A stretch of DNA of 64,000 nucleotides, taken from NCBI RefSeq assembly GCF_000993785.3, contig NZ_CP009922.3, positions 3,100,001 through 3,164,000 of the forward strand, written 5' to 3'. Position numbers and translations under genes: made by a program. The notes below the pieces were generated by a model. It did no database searches, was not told the origin of the DNA, and saw only the letters and a program-made list of their open reading frames with translations. The DNA is from Streptomyces xiamenensis. GTDB lineage: Bacteria > Actinomycetota > Actinomycetes > Streptomycetales > Streptomycetaceae. Shown in pieces: positions 31,547-39,947 of this stretch. How positions within the stretch are numbered: the stretch's first letter is position 1; every line of letters begins with the position of its first letter.

Positions 31547-33856
31547 TCAGTACGGGCTCTGGTACTCGCCCGTCAGCGTCTCCGAGAGGGTCGCGCCCTC
31601 CACGGGCTCCATCGTCAGCTCCGGCGCCTCACTGTCCTCGTCGGAGGTGACGTAGTAGGCGGGCAGCGGGTCGCAACTGCCGCTGGTGACCTCACCCGGG
31701 CTGACGGTCATGCCGTTGCCATTGATGTCGCCGGACACCATCTGGAACTCCCAGGTGCAGGAAGAACCGCTGACGGTCAGCGCCTTCTGGCCCGGGTAGG
31801 CGATGGTCTCGGGGGAGACGGTGGCCGAGCCCTCACCCGGGATGTCCACCACCCAGGACTTGGAGATCAGCGCGTACGGCATCGAGTCGCGCTGCACGCC
31901 GGCGACGGCCAGCTCGAAGTCGGCCTCCATGCCCGCGGCCGGGACGGTCCAGTTGACCTCGGAGCCGTCCATCTCCAGCGTCTGGTTGCCGAGCGCCGAG
32001 CACGAGGCCGAGCTGGGCACGGTCTCGGTCATCTCGTTGCTGAACGTCAGCACCCCGCCGGTGGTGTCCAGCAGCTGGCCCTCGCCCTTGCACAGCACGT
32101 CGCCGTAGAGGTCCCAGGTGGTGAGGTGGGGGTTGTAGTCGTCGTCGTACGAGACCTCCATCCGGCGCAGCGCGGTCTGGCCGGAGGGGTTCTCGACCTC
32201 CGCCTCCCACGCGTTGTAGATGTCGTACGGGATCTCGTTCGGGTCGATGTTCCCCGGGACCTCCTCGATCGGGTCCGGCTCGGGCTCGGGCTCCGGCTCC
32301 GGGTCCGTCTGCGGGTCGGTCTGCTGGGTCGGGGTGGGGTCCGGGTCCGCCTGGTTGTTCTTGTCGTCGTCACCGTTGGTCAGGGCCAGGGCCACGCCGA
32401 CCGCGATGCCGAAGACGGCCACGGCCGCCGCGACGATGAGCCAGGTGAACTTCTTCTTGCCGTTCTGCCCGCCCGGTCCGCCGGGAGCACCGGGGCCGCC
32501 GGGGCCCATCGGGTAGACCGCGTTCATGCTCTGGTGCCCGTACGGCGTGGGCTGTCCGGGGCCGGGGCCCTGCGGGTAGCCGTAGCCGGGGCCCTGCTGG
32601 CCCGGGTAGCCGTAGCCGGTGGTGGGCTGGCCGTACGGCGTGGGCTGGGCCGTGCCGTACATCCCCGGCGGCGGCATCGCCGAGGTCATGGTCTGCATCG
32701 CGTCCATGCTGCCCGGACCCTGCCCCGGCACCGGGCTGGGAGGTGGGGTGCCCGGGGCTCCGGGGGTGCCGGGGGCCGCCAGCTGTGTCGGGGTCGGCAG
32801 GGCACCGGGCGGCGGCGGGGTCACCGGGGCGCTCGGCGGGCCGGAGTGCGGCGGCGGCGACGCGGGCGCCGCCGGGGCGTTCACCGAGGACGGCGGCGCG
32901 GACGGCATCGCCGGCGGCGGCGACATGGCCGGCCGGGGCGGGGTCACCAGCGGGTCCTCGGAGTCCAGCAGCTCCACGGCGTGCTTGCCGAGCTTGGCGA
33001 TCAGGGCGCCCGGCAGCCACGGCTCGTCGTCGCCGATCTCGTCGGCGTCGACCGTCCGCTCCAGCAGCGCGCTCAGCCCGGGCCGTTCGCCGGGGAACTG
33101 CGCCAGGCAGTCCTCGATCAGCGGGCGGATGCCGTCGGGCACGCCGTCCAGGTTCTTCTCGTCCTGGACGATCCGCAGCATCAGCGCGTGCATCGCGCTG
33201 TTCGCGTCGCCGAACGGGGTGTGCCCGGTGGCGGCGAACGTCAGCACCGAACCCAGGCAGAAGATGTCGCTGGCCGGGGTGACCAGTTCACCGCGGCACT
33301 GCTCGGGCGACATGAAGCCCGGCGAACCGACCGCCGCGCCGGTACGGGTCAGCCCCTCGCCGTGGGCCTCCAGGGCCCGGGCGATGCCGAAGTCGATGAC
33401 CCGCGGGCCGTCGATGGTGAGCATGATGTTGGACGGCTTGAAGTCACGGTGCACCAGGCCGGCCGCGTGGATGTCGCGCAGCGCCTTGACGAGACCGTTC
33501 GCGAGGATGAGCAGCGTGCGCTCGGGCAGCTTGCCGTAGGTGGAGGTGACCACCTCGTGCAGAGAAGGGCCGGCCACGTAGCCGGTCGCCACCCACGGCG
33601 TCTCGGCCTCGGTGTCGCAGTCCAGCACCGGCGCGGTGAACTCCCCGCCGACCCGGCGGGCGGATTCGACCTCCTGCTGGAAGCGGCGGCGGAATTCGGG
33701 CTGCCGGGCGAGTTCGGGCTGCACGAGTTTTACGGCCACCGTGCGTCCACGGTCGGAACGGGCGAGATAGACGCTGCCCATCCCGCCGGCGCCCAATTTC
33801 CCCAGCAGCCTGTACTGGCCCACACGTTGGGGATCGGTGGGCCCGAGCGGTTTCAT
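31547..33856 (-). CDS. Membrane Ser/Thr protein kinase 1
   Basis: 769 residues. Hanks-type kinase domain at 15-275: LGAGGMGSVY (21-30), AVK Lys43, HRDFKPSN (136-143), DFG (155-157), and SPGFMSPEQ in place of APE. After the motif LGKHAVELLDSEDP comes a long Pro/Gly-rich linker, one membrane segment (about 469-492) and an extracellular C-terminal domain of about 275 residues with cysteines, a possible ligand sensor. ATG at 33856 follows GAGGAG at nine bases. TATCCTCA 35 bases upstream is shared with the two neighbouring kinase genes. Substrates unknown. Confidence 0.93.
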   Translation of the reverse strand: MKPLGPTDPQRVGQYRLLGKLGAGGMGSVYLARSDRGRTVAVKLVQPELARQPEFRRRFQQEVESARRVGGEFTAPVLDCDTEAETPWVATGYVAGPSLHEVVTSTYGKLPERTLLILANGLVKALRDIHAAGLVHRDFKPSNIMLTIDGPRVIDFGIARALEAHGEGLTRTGAAVGSPGFMSPEQCRGELVTPASDIFCLGSVLTFAATGHTPFGDANSAMHALMLRIVQDEKNLDGVPDGIRPLIEDCLAQFPGERPGLSALLERTVDADEIGDDEPWLPGALIAKLGKHAVELLDSEDPLVTPPRPAMSPPPAMPSAPPSSVNAPAAPASPPPHSGPPSAPVTPPPPGALPTPTQLAAPGTPGAPGTPPPSPVPGQGPGSMDAMQTMTSAMPPPGMYGTAQPTPYGQPTTGYGYPGQQGPGYGYPQGPGPGQPTPYGHQSMNAVYPMGPGGPGAPGGPGGQNGKKKFTWLIVAAAVAVFGIAVGVALALTNGDDDKNNQADPDPTPTQQTDPQTDPEPEPEPEPDPIEEVPGNIDPNEIPYDIYNAWEAEVENPSGQTALRRMEVSYDDDYNPHLTTWDLYGDVLCKGEGQLLDTTGGVLTFSNEMTETVPSSASCSALGNQTLEMDGSEVNWTVPAAGMEADFELAVAGVQRDSMPYALISKSWVVDIPGEGSATVSPETIAYPGQKALTVSGSSCTWEFQMVSGDINGNGMTVSPGEVTSGSCDPLPAYYVTSDEDSEAPELTMEPVEGATLSETLTGEYQSPY

Positions 33857-33890
33857 GCTGTGGTACTCCTCTTCGCTCGCGTAAGCCCCC

Positions 33891-33898
33891 TGAGGATA
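33891..33898 (-). promoter_or_regulatory. TATCCTCA box upstream of kinase 1
   Basis: On the minus strand this reads TATCCTCA, 34 bases before the start codon. The same or nearly the same box precedes kinases 2 and 3 at 39 and 41 bases, so it is probably a -10 element or a shared regulator site. Confidence 0.5.
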
Positions 33899-34014
33899 CG
33901 GGTGCCTGTACGTACACATGGGGACAGAAGCCGAACCGTAACCGGTTCCCGTTCTCGGGTGTGAGCTTGCGCTCCTTGCCAATTTGTGATCTGGATCATC
34001 GAATACCGATCACT

Positions 34015-34026
34015 TACTGATCAGTA
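34015..34026. promoter_or_regulatory. 12-base palindrome between kinase genes 1 and 2
   Basis: TACTGATCAGTA is a perfect palindrome just past the kinase 2 stop and about 160 bases before the kinase 1 start, in the only AT-rich patch of the kinase region. It could be an operator for kinase 1 or part of a weak terminator. Confidence 0.35.
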
Positions 34027-34039
34027 GTCGTGTCAGCCG

Positions 34040-36091
34040 CTATTGCCGGTAGAAGTCCAGGGTCCGGCCGCCCGGATCGTCGATCCAGCCGACCGTGATC
34101 GTGTCATTGGTGCCCCGCGCGACCGTCAGCCGGGGAGCACTGAATTCGCCGCAGGACTCCAGGCTCGCGGCGGACGCGGATTCCACGTAGACGTCCGGCC
34201 CCAGGACGACCTCCCGGTCGAAGACCTGCGCGAGGTTGTTCTCCCACACACAGGTGCCGCGATCGTCGTTCCACTCCTCGTAGCTGAGCACCACCTCACC
34301 GATGGTGCCCTCGGAGACGGTCAGGGTGGTGGCCCACTCGACGCCGTCCTCGTCGGTCCAGGTGTCGCCCCACTCGCCGACCAGCAGATCGGGTACCGCG
34401 TCGCTCCCGGCGCGCTCCAGGTCGATCTCCTCGCCGGCGAGGGCGAGCGTCATGTCCCCTTCGCCGACGGCCACCATCCGCTGCACCTCGGGGGTGTCGG
34501 GGGTGGGGCAGTCGCCGTCCACCTCGTCGGCGGGCACGCTCCACGCGGGCTCGGCCCGGAAGCCCAGCTCGTCCGCGTCCTTGTCGAAGGAGCTGAGCCG
34601 CATGTCGTACGAGCACAGCAGATGGTCGGTCACGGCGGTCACGGTGCCGACGTTCGCGCCCCCCTCGCCCTGGACGACATCCAGCCGCACCCCGTGCCAG
34701 ACGTTCTCGCCCTCGTCGTCCACGGTGGTGTACTCGCCCTGCCAGGAGCCCAGATACGCCTCGGTGATCGCTTCACCACCGTCTCCGCCACCGTCTCCGC
34801 TGCCGTTGATGACGTTGGCGGTGATGATGCCGCCCCCGATCAGGGCGACGAAGGCGACGCAGATGCCCGCGATCGCCGGGCCGGACAGCCGGCGGCCGGC
34901 GGCGCGGCCCGGGGGTGGCTGGTGCGGCTGGTGCGTGTACACCTGCTGGGAAGGCGGGCCGAACCCGCCCGAGTGGTGCGCGTATGGGCCGGGGGCCGCC
35001 CCCGGCCGGCTGTAGGGGGAAGGCACCGGGCCGCCGAAGGTGGACTGGAGATGCGGCGGCTGGGCCGATGCGGGCTGCTGCTGCTGCGCGGGCGCGGGCG
35101 TCGCCGGGGTAGCGAGCGCCGTCGGGGTGGGGGAGGGGGACTCGGACGAGGACGCGGGCGGGGTCACCGCCGGGGTGTCGGTGCGGCTCTCCGGGTCCTC
35201 GGAGTCCAGCAACTGGACGGCGTGCCGCCCCAGCTGGGCCACCAGCGCGCCCGGCAGCCAGGGTTCGCCGTCGCGTTCGGCCGCCGTGTGGCGCTCCAGG
35301 TCGTCCAGGGTGGGGCGGGCCGCCGGTTCCTTCGCCAGACACGCGGAGACCAGACCACGCAACGGGGCGGGTATGCCGTCGAGTTCCGGCTCCTCCTCGG
35401 CGATCCGGAACAGCAGGATGTGCGCCCCGCTGTCCAGTGCCCCGTACGGGGTGCGCCCGGTGGCCGCGTACGCGAGTACCGAGCCCAGGCAGAACACATC
35501 ACTGGCGGGGGTCAGCCGCTGGCCGCGTATCTGCTCGGGGGACATGAATCCGGGGGAGCCGACCGTGGCCCCGGTCCGCGTCACCCCGGCGCCGGGCTCC
35601 GACTCCAGGACACGGGCGATGCCGAAGTCGATGACCCGGGGCCCGTCGATCGTCAACAGCACGTTGGACGGCTTGAGGTCGCGGTGCACCAGACCGGCGG
35701 CGTGGATGTCGCGCAGCGCCGCGGTGAGACCGTTGGCCAGCAGCCGGATGCTGCGCTCCGGCAGCGGCCCGAAGTCACGGCCCACCACCTGGTGCAGGGA
35801 GGGGCCGGCGATGTAGCCGGTGGCGACCCAGGGCGTCGCCGCCTCGGTGTCGGCGTCCAGCACGGGGGCGGTCCAGCGGCCCCCGACCCGCTGGGCGGCG
35901 GTGATCTCCAGGGCGAATCGCCGCCGGAAGTCCTGCTCCCGCGCCAGCTCACCGCGGATGGTCTTGACGGCGACGGTGCGGCCGCGGTCGGAACGGGCCA
36001 GGTACACCTGGCCCATGCCGCCCTCGCCCAGTCTGGCCAGCAGCCGGTACTCACCTATGCGCTGCGGGTCCTGTGGCGTCAGCGGGTCCAT
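34040..36091 (-). CDS. Membrane Ser/Thr protein kinase 2
   Basis: 683 residues. Kinase domain colinear with kinase 1: LGEGGMGQVY (21-30), AVK Lys43, HRDLKPSN (136-143), DFG (155-157). LGRHAVQLLDSEDP follows the domain, then a Pro/Gln-rich linker, a membrane segment (about 402-429) and an extracellular domain of about 250 residues unlike that of kinase 1 except in layout. It would pass an external signal to cytoplasmic substrates. ATG at 36091 with GGGGGAG about ten bases upstream. Middle of three tandem kinase genes. Confidence 0.93.
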   Translation of the reverse strand: MDPLTPQDPQRIGEYRLLARLGEGGMGQVYLARSDRGRTVAVKTIRGELAREQDFRRRFALEITAAQRVGGRWTAPVLDADTEAATPWVATGYIAGPSLHQVVGRDFGPLPERSIRLLANGLTAALRDIHAAGLVHRDLKPSNVLLTIDGPRVIDFGIARVLESEPGAGVTRTGATVGSPGFMSPEQIRGQRLTPASDVFCLGSVLAYAATGRTPYGALDSGAHILLFRIAEEEPELDGIPAPLRGLVSACLAKEPAARPTLDDLERHTAAERDGEPWLPGALVAQLGRHAVQLLDSEDPESRTDTPAVTPPASSSESPSPTPTALATPATPAPAQQQQPASAQPPHLQSTFGGPVPSPYSRPGAAPGPYAHHSGGFGPPSQQVYTHQPHQPPPGRAAGRRLSGPAIAGICVAFVALIGGGIITANVINGSGDGGGDGGEAITEAYLGSWQGEYTTVDDEGENVWHGVRLDVVQGEGGANVGTVTAVTDHLLCSYDMRLSSFDKDADELGFRAEPAWSVPADEVDGDCPTPDTPEVQRMVAVGEGDMTLALAGEEIDLERAGSDAVPDLLVGEWGDTWTDEDGVEWATTLTVSEGTIGEVVLSYEEWNDDRGTCVWENNLAQVFDREVVLGPDVYVESASAASLESCGEFSAPRLTVARGTNDTITVGWIDDPGGRTLDFYRQ

Positions 36092-36130
36092 GCGAAACGA
36101 ACTCCCCCGTTCGAAACCTTCATGCCTCAC

Positions 36131-36138
36131 TGAGGATA
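36131..36138 (-). promoter_or_regulatory. TATCCTCA box upstream of kinase 2
   Basis: Minus strand TATCCTCA, 39 bases before the start codon. A TTGACA lies 20 bases further upstream on the same strand, a slightly long spacing for a sigma-70-type promoter. Confidence 0.5.
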
Positions 36139-36160
36139 GAGGCCCCCCGGCGCGGCCCTG

Positions 36161-37984
36161 TCAAGCCGCGTTGACCATCCTCTGCTCCTGAAGCCGGCTG
36201 AGCCGCTGGACGAAGACGATGGCGGCGATGGAGGCCACGAACACCAGGAACTCGCTCACCAGGGTCGCCCCGAGCAGCACCTGGGCCGTCTCGATGCTCC
36301 CCACCGCCTCCCAGGAGTTCCAGGTGAGCGGCAGGTGGAGCCAGGCCATCCACAGCGCCCACAGCACCCACCAGAAGTCGACCACCTTCATGGACGGATA
36401 CGACTGCGGGTGACTGGCCCGCCAGATGTCCCGGGCGATGCCCCGGGGCAGGAAGATTCCCGCTATCGGGATGAACCAGGACCCGATCGCCATCCCCTTG
36501 CCGTACCGGATCCGGCCCGGCGCGAAGATCTCGGCGTTGTGCCGTACCCGGTAGAACCAGATGAGCCAGACCACGATCATCACGCACTGCAGCAGCAGGG
36601 CGCTCGCGGCGATGACCGTGGTCAGCGTCGCGATGCTTCGGATCTCGCTGCTGTTGGCGAAGCCGGAGACGTCACCGCCGTTCCAGCCCGTCATCCGCTC
36701 GGTGATGTCGATGTACTGGCTGAGGCTGAAGGTCGAGACGACCGCCATGAGCACCAGCAGCCAGATCAGCGCCTTGGACAGCCCCTTCACGGGCTTGGTG
36801 CCCGGCAGGCGGCCCCCGGGGCCGTGGCCGCCGTTGCCCCCGGGACCCGCGTGCGGCGGGCGCGGTGCGGCGGCGTGCGCCGCGTGTGCGGGGACCGGGG
36901 AGACCAGGGGCGTGGTGAGCGCGGGGCCGAACCCGGCCGGGGCGGAGGGCACACCGCTGTACGCCGGGGCGGCCTGCGGCCCGCCGCGCGGCGGGGTCTC
37001 GGCCAGGGCGACGGCCGGCGGCACCGTCGGTCGGGCCGGCTGTCCGCCCGCCGCCGGCCCGGCCCGGCCGCCGACCGGCAGGGGGTCCTCCCGGTCCAGC
37101 AACTGGACGGCGTGCCGTCCCAGTTGGGCCAGCACATCGGCGGGCAGCCAGGCGCCGCTCGGTGGCTCGCTGCCGGTCAGCTCCAGCAGCGAGTCGACGG
37201 AGGACCGCACCTCCGGGTCCTTGTGCAGACAGCCGCTGATCAGTTCGTGCAGTGGCCCGTCGGGCACCCCCTCCAGCTCGGGCTCCTCCTGCACGATCCG
37301 GTACATGAGGGCGTGCCCGCCGCTGTCTGTGGTGCCGAACGGCAGCTTGCCGGTGGCGGCGTACGCCAGTACCGAGCCGAGGCAGAACACGTCGCTGGCG
37401 GCCGACAGCCGCTTGCCCATGATCTGCTCGGGCGACATGAAGCCCGGCGAGCCGATCACCGAACCGGTCCGGGTGAGGCCGCCACCGGTCACCCCGTCGT
37501 AGGCGCGCGCGATACCGAAGTCGATGACGCGCGGCCCGTCGATGGTGATCAGTACGTTGGCGGGCTTGAGGTCGCGGTGCACCAGGCCGACGGCGTGGAT
37601 GTCCCGCAGCGCCAGCAGCAGCCCGGAGGCCAGGGTCAGGACGGACTTCTCGGGCAGCGGCCCGTAGTCCTCCGAGACGACCTGGTTGAGGGCGGGGCCG
37701 GCGATGTATCCGGTCGCCACCCAGGGGGTGTCGGCGTCGGTGTCGGCGTCGAGCACCGGTGCGGTCCACTGCCCGCCGACCTTGCGGGCGATGGTGATCT
37801 CCTGGGCGAACCGCCGCCGGAATTCCGGCTCCCTGGCCAGCGCCGGCTGCACGGTCTTGACGGCCACGGTGCGGCCGCGGTCGGACCGGGCCAGGTAGAC
37901 CTGCCCCATTCCGCCCTCGCCGAGCTTGCCCAGCAGCTGGTAGCCGCCGATGGTGGGCGGGTCTTCGGGCGCGAGCGGTCGCAT
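36161..37984 (-). CDS. Ser/Thr protein kinase 3 fused to a DUF4328 membrane domain
   Basis: 607 residues. Kinase domain as in kinases 1 and 2 (LGEGGMGQVY, Lys43, HRDLKPAN, DFG), then LGRHAVQLLDREDP and a Pro/Ala-rich linker. From about residue 400 there are five or six membrane segments with RIRYGKGMAIGSWFIPIAG and VVDFWWVLWALW, the DUF4328 pattern. There is thus no single anchor with an outer sensor; the membrane domain itself may sense. ATG at 37984. First of the three kinases in transcription order. Confidence 0.9.
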   Translation of the reverse strand: MRPLAPEDPPTIGGYQLLGKLGEGGMGQVYLARSDRGRTVAVKTVQPALAREPEFRRRFAQEITIARKVGGQWTAPVLDADTDADTPWVATGYIAGPALNQVVSEDYGPLPEKSVLTLASGLLLALRDIHAVGLVHRDLKPANVLITIDGPRVIDFGIARAYDGVTGGGLTRTGSVIGSPGFMSPEQIMGKRLSAASDVFCLGSVLAYAATGKLPFGTTDSGGHALMYRIVQEEPELEGVPDGPLHELISGCLHKDPEVRSSVDSLLELTGSEPPSGAWLPADVLAQLGRHAVQLLDREDPLPVGGRAGPAAGGQPARPTVPPAVALAETPPRGGPQAAPAYSGVPSAPAGFGPALTTPLVSPVPAHAAHAAAPRPPHAGPGGNGGHGPGGRLPGTKPVKGLSKALIWLLVLMAVVSTFSLSQYIDITERMTGWNGGDVSGFANSSEIRSIATLTTVIAASALLLQCVMIVVWLIWFYRVRHNAEIFAPGRIRYGKGMAIGSWFIPIAGIFLPRGIARDIWRASHPQSYPSMKVVDFWWVLWALWMAWLHLPLTWNSWEAVGSIETAQVLLGATLVSEFLVFVASIAAIVFVQRLSRLQEQRMVNAA

Positions 37985-38025
37985 GAGCGGCGTTTCCCTC
38001 CCCGTGTTGCGGTCCCGAACGCCAC

Positions 38026-38033
38026 CGAGAATA
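38026..38033 (-). promoter_or_regulatory. TATTCTCG box upstream of kinase 3
   Basis: Minus strand TATTCTCG, 41 bases before the start codon; differs at two positions from the boxes of kinases 1 and 2, within a longer shared context (GCCTCTAT-C/T-CTC) with kinase 2. Confidence 0.45.
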
Positions 38034-38260
38034 GAGGCCGGTCAGCCGGGTCCGCACCGCAGGAGCCCATGAACTGCCCGTGCGGGCAGGGCCGCGGGCA
38101 CCCGGCACGGCCACGCAGCATACGCCGTATGTACGGTGCGTGCCCTTGATGGTGCCCGAACCCGGCATACCGCCTGTACCGCCCGGCTCGGCCCTTCCGT
38201 GCCGCCCGCCCGCGTGTGCCGGGCCCTTCACCGGACCTTCACCCCGGCTCCCTGTCCGGC

Positions 38261-38308
38261 CTCCCGCCCGGGCCCCGGCGCCGCCTCCCGCCCGGGCCCC
38301 GGCGCCGC
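38261..38308. repeat. Two perfect 24-base tandem repeats
   Basis: The 24-base unit starting CTCCCGCCCGGG occurs at 38261-38284 and again directly at 38285-38308 without a mismatch, in non-coding sequence. Probably a slippage product. Confidence 0.8.
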
Positions 38309-38507
38309 CCCCAGGATCGGGGCGGTGGCCCCGCAGGGCCGCCCGCGCGGCACCCGTGCCCCGCCACCGGCGGCCCACCCGCCCCGCCAGCCGGGCGAGC
38401 CACGCCTCCATCGCCCGCTCGCGCATCGCCCGCTCCCTCATCGCGCTCGCCCCCCGCGTCGTGTCCACCGTCACCACGAGCGTAGCGAAGGATTACAGAG
38501 AGTGACA

Positions 38508-39019
38508 TCAACCGTTCGGTGGATTCTCCGCCTCCAGCCGGTCGAGGGCCTCGCTCAGCCGCCGCAGGGTCGCCAGCGCCCGCGCCAACTCCCCGTCCCC
38601 GCCCAGCGCCGCGCTCAGCCGGTCCGCGAACGCCGCGTGGTCCGGGCCGATCGCGCGCATCGCCTCCCGGCCCTCGGCCGTGGGCCCGAACAGCTTCGCC
38701 CGCCGGTGCGCCGGATTGGGCTCGTACGCCGCGAGGCCGCGCTCCACCAGCAGGTCCGCGATCCGCTGCACGCTCTGCCGGCTGATGCCCAAGGCCCGCG
38801 CGATGCCCGACACCGACAGCGGTTCGTCCACGACCGCGCCCAGTACCTGCCACCGGGCCGCCGTCAGCCCCGCCGGCCGGGCCAGCCCTTCGGCGACCGA
38901 CAGGAACTGTCCGTTCAGCCGGAAGGCCGTCAGTGCCGCCCCGAGAACAGCGCCTGCCGCTCGGCCCCGGCTCTAGCCCCGGCGGCGGCTTCCGCGCCCC
39001 CGGCCCGTTCCCCGCTCAC
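38508..39019 (-). pseudogene. MarR-family regulator interrupted by a -1 frameshift
   Basis: From the GTG at 39019 one frame encodes a Gly/Ala/Arg-rich start ending in AERQALFSG, then stops. From about 38940 the other frame continues with AALTAFRLNGQFLSVAEGLA, LTAARWQVLGAV and the winged helix VSGIARALGISRQSVQRIADLLVERGL. Adding one C to the CCCC run at 38939-38942 joins them into an ordinary MarR protein of about 170 residues. A 21-codon frame from ATG 39081 overlaps the GTG. Divergent from the GntR gene over a tandem palindrome that it may bind. Sequencing error is as likely as true inactivation. Confidence 0.75.
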
Positions 39020-39080
39020 GCGCCGGCGTCCAGGAAGCGCCGCGCGGTCCGCGGGGGTGGTCCCGCCGTCTCATTGCTCA

Positions 39081-39115
39081 TGACAGCATGATGTCAATTA
39101 GACATAATGCTGTCA
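39081..39115. promoter_or_regulatory. Tandem-palindrome operator between MarR and GntR genes
   Basis: The 15-base arm TGACAGCATGATGTC (39081-39095) is repeated inverted at 39101-39115 with a single mismatch, spacer AATTA. Each arm is itself a palindrome of type GACA-N6-TGTC. It overlaps the -35 region of the GntR gene and the 5' end of the MarR unit, so one or both regulators probably bind here. Confidence 0.75.
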
Positions 39116-39146
39116 ATGAAATCGGGGAACTGTAGTGTGGGTCGGC

Positions 39147-39806
39147 GTGATTCAACGCAGTACCCTGCGCGAGCAACTCGCCGATGCCCTGCGGGAAGAG
39201 ATCCTGGCCGGCCGGCTGGCCCCCGGTGGCGAGTTCACCGTCCGGGAGATCGCCGAGCACTACGGCGTCTCCGCCACCCCCGTGCGCGAAGCCCTGGTGG
39301 ACCTGTCCGCCCAGGGCCTGCTGGAGGTCGAGCAGCACCGGGGCTTCCGCATCCGCCAGGACACCCTCAGCGACTTCGAACGACTGATCGAGGCGCAGGC
39401 GCTCGTCTGCCAGGGCGTGCTCCACCAGAACCCCACTCTCGCCCTGCCGCAGGCCGACCCCGGGGAGTTCACCTCCATCCGCCGCCGCGCCGCCGCCGCC
39501 CGGCAGGCCGCCCTCGGCGGCGACCTCGACATCCTCATCGGGTACGACCTGCGCTTCTGGCGCGAGTTCGACGCGCTGCTCACCAACCCCCACATCGGGG
39601 AGTTCATGGACCGGATGCGTGTCCGGTGCTGGGCGTACACCGTCCCCTATCTCCGCCGCCGGCACTCCCTCGACGGCCGGCTCTGGTCGGGGCACCTCGA
39701 ACTCGCCGACGCCGTGGAGCGCCGCGACGCCAAGGACACCGAACGGCTCCTCGGTGCCCACCGCGCCCACACCCTCGCGCTGGCGATCGAACTCTCCGGG
39801 GCGTGA
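39147..39806 (+). CDS. GntR-family regulator (FadR type)
   Basis: 219 residues. N-terminal winged helix (STLREQLADALREEILAGRLAPGGEFTVREIAEHYGVSATPVREAL) and an all-helical FCD-like C-terminal ligand domain (FWREFDALLTNPHIGEFMDRMRVRCW, HLELADAVERRD). Metal- and small-acid-sensing is usual for the type. I take GTG 39147, eight bases after TAGTGT (39133-39138), as a leaderless start; GTG 39135 with GGGGA upstream would add four residues. Divergent from the MarR gene across the tandem palindrome. Confidence 0.85.
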   Translation: MIQRSTLREQLADALREEILAGRLAPGGEFTVREIAEHYGVSATPVREALVDLSAQGLLEVEQHRGFRIRQDTLSDFERLIEAQALVCQGVLHQNPTLALPQADPGEFTSIRRRAAAARQAALGGDLDILIGYDLRFWREFDALLTNPHIGEFMDRMRVRCWAYTVPYLRRRHSLDGRLWSGHLELADAVERRDAKDTERLLGAHRAHTLALAIELSGA

Positions 39807-39947
39807 CCGGGCCGACGGCGGGGGAGACCTCTCCCCACGACACCGTCGCCGACCGACGCCGAAACCGACACCGACGCCTACCCCGAGGCCCGTAGCGCAC
39901 CACCTCCGGGCCGTCCGCCGAACTCCCCTTTGAGAGAACGTGATGCC

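Larger units (their letters stand above)
37985..38507. other. Long intergenic region without a supported gene
   Basis: 523 bases between kinase 3 and the MarR gene. Apart from the kinase 3 promoter box it holds a Pro/Ala/Arg-coding-like GC-rich stretch, open in several frames on both strands but without family similarity, ribosome site or codon-position bias I can defend. Confidence 0.45.

Noticed and set aside
38080..38505. Pro/Ala/Arg-rich open frame in the gap between kinase 3 and MarR
   Set aside because: Low complexity, open in several frames, includes a 24-base tandem repeat; no family pattern.
39016..39081. A 21-codon frame from ATG 39081 overlapping the MarR GTG
   Set aside because: Could be a leader peptide or the true MarR N-terminus with a further error, but there is no ribosome site and no similarity to decide.
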